Part shown: one piece after another, positions 8,696-18,876 of the stretch
How positions within the stretch are numbered: position 1 is the first letter of the stretch
How the letters are laid out: the number at the start of each line of letters is the position of its first letter
NCBI GenBank assembly: GCA_027486835.1
Contig: JAIXOJ010000001.1
Coordinates: forward strand, 1-42,741
Direction: 5' to 3'
Source: Chitinophagaceae bacterium
GTDB lineage: Bacteria > Bacteroidota > Bacteroidia > Chitinophagales > Chitinophagaceae
Length of the DNA stretch: 42,741 nucleotides
Notes under the pieces: generated by a model
What the model saw: only the letters and a program-made list of their open reading frames with translations
The model's database searches: none
Told to the model about the DNA's origin: nothing
Position numbers and translations under genes: made by a program

Positions 8696-10735
8696 ATGAA
8701 AAAAAATAAAGTTCTCCTTTCAGCATTGCTAGTAGCAATGACTTGTTTTGCATTCATTTTCAATGCCTGTAACAAAAAATTTGATGAACCACCTAGTTAT
8801 GTTGAAGTAACTACGGATACGGCAAGAATGACCATTGAGGCATTTAAACAAACCGCCCCTGCAAATGGTGGATATTCTTTGATAACAAGCGATACGGCAA
8901 TCATCAAAGGGGTAGTTGTTGCCAACGATAAAAGTGGAAATATTTATAAAACCCTATACATACAAGATAGCACTGGTGCCATTGATATTGAAATTGACGG
9001 AACAGGATTGTACAATAGCTTCCCGATTGGAAGAGAGGTTTATGTTCATTGTAAAGGCTTGTATTTGGCTAATGAATCTGGTATGATTAAGCTTGGATTG
9101 AAAACAGTTTCTAACGGTGCAACCTCACTTTCTGGAATCCCTTCAGCTCAATTAAAGAATTATGTAGTTGGCGGAAAGTTCAATTTGCCTGTAGTACCTA
9201 AAGTAGTAACGGTAGCAGGTTTAAATAACAGTTACCAGTGCATGTTGATTCAATTGGATAGTTTTCAATTTGCAACTTCCGAGTTGTTTAAAACATATGC
9301 AGATGTATCTGCAAATAAGTCTACTCAAAATGTTACCATTCAAAACAATTGTACCTCTTCTAATAGCATTATTATCAGAACAAGCGGCTACTCAAACTTT
9401 GCTGGCACAAGGGTACCCCAAGGCAATGGTTCTGTTGTCGCAATCTATACTATCTTTCAAAGCGGCACTGGCACCCCAACTAAGCAGCTAATCATTAGAG
9501 ATACAAGTGATGTAAAATTTTATAGTGAACGTTGCGGAAGCGTTAAACAAAATGTAGTAGTAAAGCCAATTCAAGAAATTAGAGCATTAGGTTCTGGAGC
9601 TACCATTCCTGCTAATACAGCTATTGAGGGAGTTGTTGTTTCTAATACTGCCAATGAAGCTGCTGGAAATTATCGCATACAAAATGAAGGTGGCCAAGGA
9701 ATTCAAGTAAGATTTAGTACAGGTAACAATGGCTATTTCTTATTAAACGACAAAGTGAAAATTGATATTTCTGGTTTGTCCATAACCACATTTAGCGGAG
9801 ACTTGCAAATTAATAATGCAGCAACATTTACTGTTACTGGCACAAACGCAACTATTACCCCACGGATTACTAATGATACTGCCATTATTTCAAACAAAAA
9901 CAATTGGTCTTCAACCGTAGCCACCATCAGCAACGTTAAGATAAGTATTTTTTCATCCAATGCGGGTGGGACTACCTATAAGTTAACTGATGCTACTGGT
10001 TCTTTAGAATCCTATATCAGAACAACACTTGGATATCCTAATGTACCAGCCACTGCCACTTCGGTTACAGGGTATGTTTCTGTAAATACCAATTCAACCA
10101 CTGGCGGAACACAATTAATCATTAGAACACCTGAAGATATCGTTGGTGGTGTAGGGATAGCAGTAAAAGATACAACTGGCCAAGGGTCAGGCGGAAATCC
10201 TGGGGCTGGTTTATTGGTTGAAGATTTCGAATCAACAACTGATAAAGCAACTATTAATATTGCTAATTGGTCAAACCTTTCAGAAGCTGGTACTAAAAAG
10301 TTTGCTACAGCTACTTTTAGCAGTAATAAATATGCTCAAATAACTGCATTTAGTTCCAAAGAAGCAAGCGTCATCTCTTGGTTGGTTACCAAAGGTGTTA
10401 ACCTAAATGGTACTGCAAATGATACCCTTACTTTCGACACAAAAACAGGATTTGATAACGGTGCTACTTTAAAAGTATTGATTTCCACCAACTACACTGG
10501 CTCTGGCAATCCTTGGGCAAGTGGCGTAACTTGGACAGACCTAACATCACAAGCAGCTTTATCTTCAGGCCCAGCGTCTGGATATGCTACTAATTTTACA
10601 CCATCAGGAAATATTATTCTAAGTAGTTTTTCAGGAACAGCTTACATAGCATTTAAATACGAAGGTTCTGATGTATCAGGAGCAACCAAAACAACAACTT
10701 GGCAAATTGACAACATAAAAATTTCGGGTAAATAA
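8696..10735 (+). CDS. DUF5689-type lipoprotein with choice-of-anchor J domain
   Basis: A lipoprotein signal peptide ends at Cys25 (IFNAC, followed by NKK), so the protein is anchored to a membrane, perhaps surface-exposed. Residues about 40-280 resemble DUF5689, with OB-fold-like segments (AIIKGVVVANDKSGNIYKTL; YIQDSTGAIDIEIDGTGL). A second related module spans about 285-485 (AIEGVVVSNTANEAAGNYRI and TPEDIVGG). The C-terminal about 180 residues, from LLVEDFESTTDKA to TWQIDNIKI, match choice-of-anchor J beta-sandwich domains. It is co-directional with the TonB receptor 36 nt upstream and is followed by a strong terminator. Family knowledge links such lipoproteins to outer-membrane receptors. 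The ligand is unknown. Confidence 0.82.
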   Translation: MKKNKVLLSALLVAMTCFAFIFNACNKKFDEPPSYVEVTTDTARMTIEAFKQTAPANGGYSLITSDTAIIKGVVVANDKSGNIYKTLYIQDSTGAIDIEIDGTGLYNSFPIGREVYVHCKGLYLANESGMIKLGLKTVSNGATSLSGIPSAQLKNYVVGGKFNLPVVPKVVTVAGLNNSYQCMLIQLDSFQFATSELFKTYADVSANKSTQNVTIQNNCTSSNSIIIRTSGYSNFAGTRVPQGNGSVVAIYTIFQSGTGTPTKQLIIRDTSDVKFYSERCGSVKQNVVVKPIQEIRALGSGATIPANTAIEGVVVSNTANEAAGNYRIQNEGGQGIQVRFSTGNNGYFLLNDKVKIDISGLSITTFSGDLQINNAATFTVTGTNATITPRITNDTAIISNKNNWSSTVATISNVKISIFSSNAGGTTYKLTDATGSLESYIRTTLGYPNVPATATSVTGYVSVNTNSTTGGTQLIIRTPEDIVGGVGIAVKDTTGQGSGGNPGAGLLVEDFESTTDKATINIANWSNLSEAGTKKFATATFSSNKYAQITAFSSKEASVISWLVTKGVNLNGTANDTLTFDTKTGFDNGATLKVLISTNYTGSGNPWASGVTWTDLTSQAALSSGPASGYATNFTPSGNIILSSFSGTAYIAFKYEGSDVSGATKTTTWQIDNIKISGK

Positions 10736-10756
10736 TTTTACCGTTTTCACTTTTTT

Positions 10757-10806
10757 AAAAGCTGTAAGCATTCTCCGATTTGGGAATGCTTACAGCTTTT
10801 TTGCTT
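10757..10806 (+). terminator. Terminator of the receptor-lipoprotein operon
   Basis: A 17-bp perfect stem (AAAAGCTGTAAGCATTC from 10757, paired with the arm starting at 10784) has a 10-nt loop and a T run. It lies 22 nt after the lipoprotein stop. Confidence 0.92.
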
Positions 10807-10890
10807 TTATACAGCCCTGTCTGGTTGTAACTATTTTTTACAAAGTTTTAGCTTAGAAAACCTTTTACTACTGCTATTGTTGGTATCTCC

Positions 10891-11769
10891 ATGAATGCTT
10901 TTACAATCAAAGATTTAGAAATACTTTCTGGCATAAAGGCTCACACCATCAGAATTTGGGAACAACGGTACAGCTTTCTAAAACCACAAAGGACAGATAC
11001 CAATATTCGTTATTATACTAACGACGAATTAAAAACAGTACTTAACATCTCGTTATTAAACAGGTATGGGTATAAGATATCGCACATTGACAGAATGAGT
11101 ACTGGAGAAATGCGCGAAAGAATATTGTTGCTTTCCCAATCCCAAGCTCAACAAGAAAGGATTATCAACGATTTGATTCATTATATGGTGGATCTAAGGG
11201 TCGATGATTTTGAAACCACACTCGACAGATTTATCATTGATATGGGAATTGAAAAAACAATTACAATTATTGTTTTTTCTTTTTTAGAAAAAATAGGGAT
11301 GCTATGGCAAACCAATCATATCAATCCAGCTCAAGAACACCTTGTTACAAATATTATCAGGCAAAAATTAATCGTTGCAATAGACAATATTTCTGGTCTT
11401 ATTGCACCTAAAAAAACAGCATTGTTGTTTTTACCAGAAGGTGAGTATCATGAAATAGGTATACTCTTTCTTCAATACATTTTCAAGATAAATGGTATCA
11501 AAGTTTTGTATTTAGGAGCCAATGTTCCTTTGAAGGACGTTGTCTTTGTGGTTAATATCAAGAAGCCTGACTTTGTTTACGTACACCTTACTGCTGTAGC
11601 TAATAATTTTAACCTTGAAAAATTCATCGTTAATGCCTCCAATAAACTAATAGACACAACGATTCTAATTTCTGGAACACTTGTACAGTCCCACAAGAAA
11701 AAAGTAAATGCTAACGTGCAATTGAAAAAATCATTAGAAGAGGTATATGCTTACATCCGCTCGCTTTAA
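10891..11769 (+). CDS. MerR-family regulator with cobalamin-binding domain (CarH/LitR-like)
   Basis: This is a DNA-binding regulator likely to sense light through adenosylcobalamin. An N-terminal MerR winged helix occupies residues 3-70 (TIRIWEQRYSFLKP). The helical bundle at about 80-165 carries the Wx9EH signature (W139, E149, H150). The B12-binding Rossmann domain follows, with ExHxxG (E185, H187, G190) where His is the expected cobalt ligand. These two motifs define CarH/LitR photoreceptors. The residue after W139 is Gln, whereas the Thermus CarH has a His there that binds cobalt after photolysis, so the light response may differ. No carotenoid, photolyase or other typical target gene is adjacent. 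Confidence 0.85.
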   Translation: MNAFTIKDLEILSGIKAHTIRIWEQRYSFLKPQRTDTNIRYYTNDELKTVLNISLLNRYGYKISHIDRMSTGEMRERILLLSQSQAQQERIINDLIHYMVDLRVDDFETTLDRFIIDMGIEKTITIIVFSFLEKIGMLWQTNHINPAQEHLVTNIIRQKLIVAIDNISGLIAPKKTALLFLPEGEYHEIGILFLQYIFKINGIKVLYLGANVPLKDVVFVVNIKKPDFVYVHLTAVANNFNLEKFIVNASNKLIDTTILISGTLVQSHKKKVNANVQLKKSLEEVYAYIRSL

Positions 11770-11940
11770 AAAGGAAGTAAATTGCTTATTCTGCTTTTGC
11801 CAAATGAAAAAATTAACAACTAGGAATCAAAGTAATCGGTAAAATGATTAAAATCACTACGTTTCTTTAATTTTTTGTGATAAACGGTTAATAGGTTCAA
11901 GTAATTTTCTGCTACCTTTACGTAAGTAAAATTTTCAGTT

Positions 11941-12765
11941 ATGAATACTATACTTGTTCCCACTGATTTTTCTAGTTCCTCCAAAAATGCAAGCCATTTT
12001 GCTATTAATTTGGCAATCGCTATTGGAGCCCCAAGAATTGTCTTTTATCACTTCTATGAAACCGTACTCATTTACAAACCAACTGGCGAGCTGGACGAAG
12101 AGGCAACCGTTGGCCCACACCGTGCAAAAAGCATGGAAAATTTAGAAATTTTTATTGATTCCCTAGGCGTTATTCCTCCTCAAATTGAAATAGAAGCCTA
12201 TCAGGGGGCAGCGTCAGTTAATGACGGTGTAGCCGAAGTGGCAAAGATTACCCATCCTGACTTAATTGTTATGGGCATTGCTGGTGGTGGTATATTTAAA
12301 GAAACATTTTTAGGTAGTCATTCCCTAAGTGTTGCAAAAAAAGTAACAGTCCCCGTTTTAATTGTTCCTTCAACTGCTGTGTTTAAGCATTTTGAAAAAA
12401 TCACTTTCTTAAGTGATTTTACTGATGTAGAAAAATACACCCCAATTAATGAGGTGAAAAAATTCCTAAACAACGGCCCAACTAAATTATCCTTTTTGCA
12501 CTTACTCAAATCATATGAAACTACCGCTGACAATCACCCAGCGAAAATTAAATTGGAATCCCTCTTTAAGGAATATAACCCTGTTTTCCACGTCATTGAA
12601 AGTGAACACTATACGGATGATATTATTGACTTTACAGCTGCTCAAGATATTGACATCCTCATTGTGGTACCAAAATACCATAGTCTAATCGAAACTATTT
12701 TTAATGATCACACCAAAAAACTAGCTTTCCATAGCAAGGTTCCATTACTTATCGTACATAAATAA
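11941..12765 (+). CDS. Universal stress protein with two Usp domains
   Basis: The cytoplasmic UspA-type protein has two domains. The first (1-143) carries the N-terminal nucleotide-site Asp (ILVPTDFS) and the full ATP-binding motif G2xG9xGS at 112-126 (G112, G115, G125, S126). The second (about 150-274) keeps the fold pattern (ITFLSDFTD; KVPLLIVHK), but its C-terminal motif is degenerate (VVPKYHSLIETIFNDH), so it probably does not bind ATP. This mixed arrangement is common for tandem Usp proteins. The gene stands alone between the MerR regulator and a terminator. A -7-like box, TACCTTTA, lies at 11913-11920. Confidence 0.9.
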   Translation: MNTILVPTDFSSSSKNASHFAINLAIAIGAPRIVFYHFYETVLIYKPTGELDEEATVGPHRAKSMENLEIFIDSLGVIPPQIEIEAYQGAASVNDGVAEVAKITHPDLIVMGIAGGGIFKETFLGSHSLSVAKKVTVPVLIVPSTAVFKHFEKITFLSDFTDVEKYTPINEVKKFLNNGPTKLSFLHLLKSYETTADNHPAKIKLESLFKEYNPVFHVIESEHYTDDIIDFTAAQDIDILIVVPKYHSLIETIFNDHTKKLAFHSKVPLLIVHK

Positions 12766-12800
12766 TAGGAATACAGTAATTATGTAGCCACTTTAATATA

Positions 12801-12841
12801 AAGGTCTAAGTAAATAATATCATTTGCTTAGACCTTTTCTT
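12801..12841 (+). terminator. Terminator after the universal stress gene
   Basis: AAGGTCTAAG (12801-12810) pairs with CTTAGACCTT (12827-12836). AAAT/ATTT pairing extends the stem inward, and a T-rich tail follows. It lies between convergent genes and could act weakly on the nadE side as well. Confidence 0.75.
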
Positions 12842-12991
12842 GTTTATTTCCCGCAAGCAATCACTGCCAGAATATAACTTCCTAAATGACAATGGACTTT
12901 AATTTAGCTACAGTTGACTGTTTTAATGAATGAAACCCTCGACGTCAATTTGCTAAACTGCAATGATTTTTAGTTTCAATGACTAGAAATG

Positions 12992-14671
12992 TTAACTCAG
13001 ATATTTTCCAACTATTGGCATTCTTCTGCCCACACCAAACGCCTTAGGGCTTACCCTGATAATTGGACAAAATTGATTCCGCTTATACTCGTTTACATTC
13101 ACCAACTTTAGGGTTCTGTCCACCACTGCGCCGTCGAAACCCATCGCTTTAATTCCTGAGGGACTTTGCTGCCTTTCTATGTACTGAAACAAAATACTAT
13201 CGAGTATTTCATAATCAGGAAGGCTGTCGCTGTCCTTTTGATTTGGTCGGAGTTCAGCACTTGGGGGTTTACTAAGTATGTTGTTCGGGATAATTTCTTT
13301 TTCTCTATTTATGTACTGAGCTAGCGCATAAACCTGCAATTTGTAGCAATCTCCTAAAACACCAAGTCCACCAGCCATGTCGCCATAAAGAGTACCATAA
13401 CCAGTGGATAGTTCACTTTTGTTAGAGGTATTAAGCAGGATGTAGCCAAACTTATTGGCAATGGCCATTAGTAAATTACCTCTTGTACGGCTTTGTATGT
13501 TTTCTTCAGCCAAGCCAAATGGCAAGTCCTTAAAAATGGGCGAAAGCGTCTGTAAAAATTCGGTATAGACAGATTCTATTGGGATGATTTCATACGGGTT
13601 AGCAAGGTTTTTACTCAATTGTACTGCATCTTGTACAGAATGCTCCGATGAATAAGGAGAGGGCATAAGAATAGCAGTTACTTGTTCGCTACCAATTGCA
13701 TCACAGGCTAACGCTAAAACAACTGCTGAGTCTATACCACCACTACTACCCAAAATGGCTTTAGAAAATCCCATTTTTTTAAAATAGTCTCTAATGCCTA
13801 AAATCAAAGCTTGATATATCAGATGAATATTTAGCGTTGGTTGTAGCTTTTGAGGCAAATAAGTAAAGCTATTTTGTGTACTATCAAGAAATAATGATTC
13901 GATACCAGTAGTTGTTTTGGAGACGGTAACTTCTGCCTCTGCTTCTAAAAAAGCAGGCAATTCAAGTAAGGATTCACCGTTTTTGTCAAATGCTAGCGAA
14001 CCCCCATCAAAAACTATTTCTGTTTGACTACCAACCGTATTGCAATATATAATGGGTAATTGATACTTTAACGCATTATTCTTCACTACTTCTTTTCTTT
14101 CCTCACCATGGACATAATCGAATGGACTGGCACTGATGTTAATCATGATCTCAGGTTGTTGACACATTAGTTGATCCATTGGACTCTCCCGGTAGATTTG
14201 GTTAGTACCGATATTCCAAATGTCCTCGCAAATGGTAAGGGCAATTCGCCAACCTTTAAAGGGTAGTATTTTCCATTCATACGCAGGCTCAAAATATCTG
14301 TACTCATCAAACACATCGTAAGTAGGTAAGAGGGTTTTATGAATTTCTGCTTGAATTGTCTGGTTATAGAGCAAAAAAGCTGCGTTAAACAAGTGCTTTC
14401 CTTTACCCAGCTTATTAATACTAGGCGATCCAATAATTACGCCGATATCAGTTGCGTGTTGTTTTATTAAGTCAATTGATTCGTAGCATTTCTGGATAAA
14501 ATCATCGAATTCTACAAAGTCTCTTGCAGGATAACCACACACGCACATTTCACTGAAAACTACTAAATCTGCCTTTTCTTTTTTAGCCCTTTCAATAGCT
14601 GAAATTATTTTCTGAACATTAAAATCGAAATTGCCAATATGATAATTCTGCTGCGCTATGATAACTTTCAT
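12992..14671 (-). CDS. nadE: Glutamine-dependent NAD+ synthetase
   Basis: The enzyme catalyses the final step of NAD synthesis, amidating deaminated NAD+ with ATP, using ammonia released from glutamine. The N-terminal nitrilase-fold glutaminase domain (1-260) has its catalytic triad at E41 (SEMCVCGYP), K112 (IHKTLLP) and C148 (LTICEDIW). The C-terminal synthetase domain contains the ATP-binding P-loop GSSGGIDSA (308-316) and NKSELSTGYGTLYGDMAGG. The two-domain length of 559 aa matches the glutamine-dependent form. The ATG start is followed directly by the typical MKVIIAQQN. The gene is monocistronic; nadD, an earlier step of the same pathway, lies about 24 kb away at 37.2 kb. Confidence 0.95.
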   Translation of the reverse strand: MKVIIAQQNYHIGNFDFNVQKIISAIERAKKEKADLVVFSEMCVCGYPARDFVEFDDFIQKCYESIDLIKQHATDIGVIIGSPSINKLGKGKHLFNAAFLLYNQTIQAEIHKTLLPTYDVFDEYRYFEPAYEWKILPFKGWRIALTICEDIWNIGTNQIYRESPMDQLMCQQPEIMINISASPFDYVHGEERKEVVKNNALKYQLPIIYCNTVGSQTEIVFDGGSLAFDKNGESLLELPAFLEAEAEVTVSKTTTGIESLFLDSTQNSFTYLPQKLQPTLNIHLIYQALILGIRDYFKKMGFSKAILGSSGGIDSAVVLALACDAIGSEQVTAILMPSPYSSEHSVQDAVQLSKNLANPYEIIPIESVYTEFLQTLSPIFKDLPFGLAEENIQSRTRGNLLMAIANKFGYILLNTSNKSELSTGYGTLYGDMAGGLGVLGDCYKLQVYALAQYINREKEIIPNNILSKPPSAELRPNQKDSDSLPDYEILDSILFQYIERQQSPSGIKAMGFDGAVVDRTLKLVNVNEYKRNQFCPIIRVSPKAFGVGRRMPIVGKYLS

Positions 14672-14767
14672 GGTACGAAGGTAAGTTGCTAATAAGTTGT
14701 ATTAGCAGTGTAAGGTATTTTTTAGATTTTACCAATTAAAGTCAACTGATGCTTTTGGTACATGCTT

Positions 14768-14804
14768 TAAAAAATGAAGGCGTCAGTTAAAAAACCAACG
14801 CCTT
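14768..14804 (-). terminator. Leftward terminator-like hairpin in the nadE upstream region
   Basis: AAGGCGT (14777-14783) pairs with ACGCCTT (14798-14804), with additional partial pairing inside. Read leftward, a T run follows. No intact leftward gene ends here, but a possible gene remnant stops at 14864. Confidence 0.55.
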
Positions 14805-14863
14805 ATAAGCTGTATAACCCCTTTTTGTTGTTTAATATTTTTTCACAAGTTCAAGCGATGTGA

Positions 14864-15055
14864 TTATGATTGTTTAGGAGAAGTGTTGTTTGTTTTAAGG
14901 CTTCTGCATAACCCCACGTAACGCACAATGCCTTTCAGGTAATCTCTTACAAAAATATAGGCAAATTCATTCTCCACCACCTCGTTAAAACACCAGACTT
15001 TATACTACAAATAATATTCCGATTTACTGCGTTTGGCACTTTCACCGATACTACA
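14864..15055 (-). pseudogene. Possible leftward gene remnant with internal stop
   Basis: Read leftward, the frame gives GESAKRSKSEYYL, an in-frame TAG (15005-15007), then about 46 open codons including ENEFAYIFVRDYLKGIVRYV and ending at TAA (14864-14866). The composition looks like protein-coding sequence, and a terminator-like hairpin lies just downstream in the same direction. There is no start codon, and I do not recognise the family. It could be chance openness in AT-rich DNA; the call rests on residue composition and the matching terminator. Confidence 0.25.
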
Positions 15056-15591
15056 TTAACAACCGTTAACAAATACCTGTTTTGCTGTTTTAAATTATAC
15101 TAGCAAGAACAAACCATTTTGATACTATTCTAAGAGTTGGAATGAGCAATAAATTACCAGTGTTTCCCGTTTTTTTATCCGTTTTCGGCGTGAAATTTTT
15201 TTCTTTTAATGGTCAAAAAAATGAGTAATTAATGTTTATATGAGTAATGGGCTGATAAATTATATAACTATTGAACTCGAAAAAATGTAGCACATGTTAA
15301 CTACTGCATTTGATTACTCTCCATCAGTTTAAAAAATGTTTTGGACAAGAACACTTTTTAATTTGCTCCATTTGTCGTAATACAATATAGATTCTGAAAG
15401 CACTCAAGACTTCAGATTTGGTAGGATTTCTAAAGAGCTTTTTTCAATCTTTGGATAAAGGATTTATCATCAAACTATATAAAAACCGTAGACTCATCTC
15501 TTGGCTTATTAACATAAGCCGGTAAACTTCTATTTTATCTACTTGGTGGTTAATATCTGGACACTCTAATTAAATTGTGTAACTCTTATGG
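15056..15591. other. Gene-free stretch before the peroxiredoxin terminator
   Basis: About 540 bp of AT-rich DNA without an open frame of useful length on either strand. I see no tRNA, repeat or clear regulatory site. With the preceding remnant it makes the longest non-coding interval in the window outside the repeat region. Confidence 0.6.
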
Positions 15592-15629
15592 AAATAAAAA
15601 AGGTTGACTCATATTATAGAGTCAACCTT
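15592..15629 (-). terminator. Terminator of the peroxiredoxin gene
   Basis: An 11-bp perfect stem, AAGGTTGACTC (15600-15610) with GAGTCAACCTT (15619-15629), has an 8-nt loop. Read leftward it ends in a T run. It lies 39 nt after the peroxiredoxin stop. Confidence 0.92.
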
Positions 15630-15667
15630 AATTGTAATTAGAAGGATAAAATGAACACTAAACCGGG

Positions 15668-16306
15668 CTAATCTTTATTCGGTTGTGGTGTGTATCGCAA
15701 ATACGGTTTTACGATTGTTACACCTTTTGGAAATTTAGCAATGGCATCTTCTGTTTTAATAGCCGGTACCACAATTACATCTTGGCCATCTTCCCAATTA
15801 GCTGGCGTTGCTACACTGTAGTTTGCAGTCAATTGTAAACTATCAATTACCCTCAAAATTTCATTGAAGTTTCTTCCAGTAGATGCTGGGTAAGTAATAA
15901 AAAGCTTTACTTTTTTATCTGGCCCGATAATAAATAAAGATCTTACTGTAAAAGTTTCAGAGGCATTAGGATGAATCATGTCATAAAGGTTGGCCACTTC
16001 TTTAGATTCATCTGCAATAATTGGAAAATTTACCGTTGTGTGTTGGGTTTCATTAATGTCACCAATCCATTTGCTATGGCTTTCTACACTATCAACACTA
16101 AGGGCAAGTACTTTCACATTGCGTTTTTCAAATTCACCACTAAGTAGAGCAGTTTTACCAAGCTCGGTTGTACATACTGGAGTAAAATCTGCAGGATGGG
16201 AAAAAAGGATTCCCCAACTATTCCCTAAATACTCATGAAAATCAATCTCCCCAATGGAAGTTTTGGCCTTAAAATTTGGCGCAATATCACCTAGACGTAA
16301 ACTCAT
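15668..16306 (-). CDS. 1-Cys peroxiredoxin (Prx6 family)
   Basis: This thiol peroxidase reduces hydrogen peroxide and organic peroxides in the cytoplasm. From the ATG at 16306 the protein is 212 aa and begins MSLRLGDIAPNF, the usual family start. An upstream in-frame GTG at 16324 would add only six residues and is unlikely. The peroxidatic site is FTPVCTTE with C45, the Prx6-type motif. No resolving Cys is present in the C-terminal arm (VTIVKPYLRYTPQ), as expected for a 1-Cys enzyme. The gene is monocistronic, with a TATATTTG box just upstream and a strong terminator downstream. Confidence 0.93.
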   Translation of the reverse strand: MSLRLGDIAPNFKAKTSIGEIDFHEYLGNSWGILFSHPADFTPVCTTELGKTALLSGEFEKRNVKVLALSVDSVESHSKWIGDINETQHTTVNFPIIADESKEVANLYDMIHPNASETFTVRSLFIIGPDKKVKLFITYPASTGRNFNEILRVIDSLQLTANYSVATPANWEDGQDVIVVPAIKTEDAIAKFPKGVTIVKPYLRYTPQPNKD

Positions 16307-16323
16307 AATTTTAAATTTTGACA

Positions 16324-16331
16324 CAAATATA
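16324..16331 (-). promoter_or_regulatory. Putative -7 box of the peroxiredoxin gene
   Basis: TATATTTG read leftward matches the Bacteroidota TAnnTTTG element and sits 17 nt before the ATG. No well-spaced TTTG -33 element is visible. Confidence 0.4.
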
Positions 16332-16454
16332 GTATCCTACTTAAACAATGGGTTATAATTTTAAAATTTCTACTTTTCATTGGCATTTAAGCAGTGTTTT
16401 AACTATGCTATAAAAGTAGGATTCAGATTGATTGAAGCGTTTGGTCTTATCATT

Positions 16455-16498
16455 AAATAACAAAGGTTGCTTTTATCGGAAAACAACCTTTGTTATTT
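16455..16498 (-). terminator. Terminator of maeB
   Basis: A 15-bp perfect stem, AAATAACAAAGGTTG (16455-16469) with its complement at 16484-16498, has a 14-nt loop. It lies 38 nt beyond the maeB stop. The leftward T run is modest. Confidence 0.75.
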
Positions 16499-16536
16499 AT
16501 TTTGGATATGCAACAGCATTAAAAGCTAAAGTGGGA

Positions 16537-18876
16537 TTATTTTTTCTTTGCCTTTAGTTTACCCCACCATTCGGTTTTGTTTACTGCGGCTTCTGTATCT
16601 GTTTTAGATTTTAATTGGGCATCTACCACTGCTACAAGTGCCATGTTCACTATATTCCTCACTGTACTTCCTAATTGTAACACATGTACTGGCTTTTTTA
16701 TGCCCAAAAGAATAGGACCAATGGCATCGGCACCACCAATTTCCTTCATCATGTTGTAGGCAATGTTACCAGCAGTAAGATTTGAGAAAATGAGTACATT
16801 AACATCTTGATCTACCAATTCGCTGAATGGAAAGTTGTCTTTTAATATTTCGTTGTTAAAGGCTAGGCTTGCCTGCATTTCGCCATCAATTATAAGCGAA
16901 GGATATTGTTGCTTTACCAGCTTAGTAGCCCTTGCCACTAAGGTTGCTTCTTCGCCATTACTGCTGCCAAAATTGCTGTAGCTCAACATGGCAATACGTG
17001 GAATGATATTTAAATGCCTAACTTCTTTGGCTACCATGGCTGCAATATCTGCTAGTTCTTCAGCAGTGGGATTGAAATTAATGGTTGTATCTGCCAAAAA
17101 GATGGGTCCTTTTTTAGTGATTAGCATATACATTCCAGCAATTTTTTTCACCCCCTCTTCGGTTCCAATGATGTTAAGTGCTGGACGGATAGCATCGGCA
17201 TAGTTGCGGGTAAGACCACTGATCATCGCATCGGCATCGCCAGTTTCCACCATCATACAGCCAAAGTGATTTCTGTCTTTCATTATCTTATGACTCTCAT
17301 ATTGGTTGATGCCCTTTCTGTTTCTTTTCTTGAAGAATAACTCTCCGAAAAAAGCTCTTTTTTCTTCGTTCGCTGGGTTTCTAGGATTAATAATGGCCAT
17401 TTCAGAAATGTCAATATCATTTTCTTCTGCTAAAGCTTTGATTTTATTTTCATCACCTAATAGAATAGGATATGCCACACCTTCATCGTAAACAATACTT
17501 GCTGCTTTTAATATTTTCACATTATCTGCTTCAGCAAATACCAATCGTTTAGGTTCTTTCCTGGCTTTTCCACCCATTGCCCTCAATAATTGGTTGTCTA
17601 ATCCTAAGCGTTTGTTTAGTTCTACTTTGTAGGCATCCCAATTGGTGATGACTTTTTGTGCCACCCCGCTATCTATTGCGGCTTGAGCTACTGCTGGTGC
17701 TACTGTGCTGAGCAACCTTGGGTCCAAAGGTTTTGGTATGATATATTCATTGCCAAAAACAATTGTTTTTTGGTTATAAGCCATATTCACAATGTCGGGA
17801 ACTGGTGTTTTTGCCAATTCGGCAAGGGCTTTAACGGCTGCCAATTTCATGGCCTCGTTTATGGTTGTAGCTCGCACGTCTAATGCACCCCTAAATATAT
17901 AAGGAAAGCCAAGCACATTATTCACTTGATTGGGATAATCGCTTCTGCCCGTGGCCATAATAATATCTGTTCTTGCAGCCAAAGCAATTTCATACGTTAC
18001 TTCTGGATCTGGATTGGCCATAGCAAAAACAATGGGGTTTGGTGCCATGCTTTTGAGCATTTCTGTTGTTACCACATTTGGAACGCTTAGGCCGATAAAG
18101 ACATCCGCATCTACAAATGCCGACTCGAAAGTCCAATCGCTACGTTGCGCAGCAAAAATCTTTTTGTTATCTGCAAGGTTTTCCCTTCCAACATGGATAA
18201 TCCCTTTGCTATCAAACATTAAAAAATTACTAGGACTCGCTCCAAGTGCAACATAGAGTTTGCAACAAGAAATGGACGCTGCACCTGCACCGTTTACTAC
18301 AAAGCGAGCGTCCTCAATTTTTTTTCCTTGTATTTCTAATGCGTTCAACAAGGCAGCCGAGCTGATGATGGCCGTTCCATGCTGATCGTCGTGCATCACG
18401 GGTATTTTCAGTTGCTCTTTTAGTTTCTCTTCTATATAGAAACATTCAGGACTTTTGATGTCTTCCAGATTGATTCCTCCGAAAGTGGGTTCCAGTGCTT
18501 TTACTATTTGTACGAATTTTTCAGGATCTTTTTCATTGATTTCTATGTCAAATACATCTATGTCGGCAAATATTTTGAACAAGACACCCTTTCCTTCCAT
18601 AACGGGTTTTCCTGCCTCTGGGCCTATATCGCCCAAACCTAGTACGGCTGTTCCATTACTAATAACTGCTACCAGATTGCCTTTAGCGGTGTATTTATAT
18701 ACATCTTCTGGATTGTTGAATATTTCCATGCATGGAGCTGCCACTCCTGGACTGTACGCAAGGCTCAAATCCCTTTGGGTCTTTGCTTCTTTAGTAGGTA
18801 TTACTTCAATTTTGCCTGGGCGGCCCATTGCGTGATATTCTAATGCCTGTTCACGCCTAGCATCTTTCTTCTCCAT
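16537..18876 (-). CDS. maeB: NADP-dependent malic enzyme fused to phosphotransacetylase-like domain
   Basis: The enzyme decarboxylates malate oxidatively to pyruvate, producing NADPH. The malic domain occupies about 1-425. It shows the catalytic Tyr motif [11 protein letters not shown] (Y41), the [15 protein letters not shown] segment, MHDDQHGTA, and the NAD(P)-binding [13 protein letters not shown]. From about 430 a phosphotransacetylase-like domain follows ([30 protein letters not shown] region, [10 protein letters not shown]). In MaeB enzymes this domain is regulatory, responding to acetyl-CoA. The 779-aa length is that of full MaeB. The gene is monocistronic, with a terminator downstream. 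Confidence 0.96.
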   Translation of the reverse strand: MEKKDARREQALEYHAMGRPGKIEVIPTKEAKTQRDLSLAYSPGVAAPCMEIFNNPEDVYKYTAKGNLVAVISNGTAVLGLGDIGPEAGKPVMEGKGVLFKIFADIDVFDIEINEKDPEKFVQIVKALEPTFGGINLEDIKSPECFYIEEKLKEQLKIPVMHDDQHGTAIISSAALLNALEIQGKKIEDARFVVNGAGAASISCCKLYVALGASPSNFLMFDSKGIIHVGRENLADNKKIFAAQRSDWTFESAFVDADVFIGLSVPNVVTTEMLKSMAPNPIVFAMANPDPEVTYEIALAARTDIIMATGRSDYPNQVNNVLGFPYIFRGALDVRATTINEAMKLAAVKALAELAKTPVPDIVNMAYNQKTIVFGNEYIIPKPLDPRLLSTVAPAVAQAAIDSGVAQKVITNWDAYKVELNKRLGLDNQLLRAMGGKARKEPKRLVFAEADNVKILKAASIVYDEGVAYPILLGDENKIKALAEENDIDISEMAIINPRNPANEEKRAFFGELFFKKRNRKGINQYESHKIMKDRNHFGCMMVETGDADAMISGLTRNYADAIRPALNIIGTEEGVKKIAGMYMLITKKGPIFLADTTINFNPTAEELADIAAMVAKEVRHLNIIPRIAMLSYSNFGSSNGEEATLVARATKLVKQQYPSLIIDGEMQASLAFNNEILKDNFPFSELVDQDVNVLIFSNLTAGNIAYNMMKEIGGADAIGPILLGIKKPVHVLQLGSTVRNIVNMALVAVVDAQLKSKTDTEAAVNKTEWWGKLKAKKK

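Noticed and set aside
16307-16324. GTG start for the peroxiredoxin
   Set aside because: The family begins at the downstream ATG (MSLRLGD), and the GTG lies at the -7 box.
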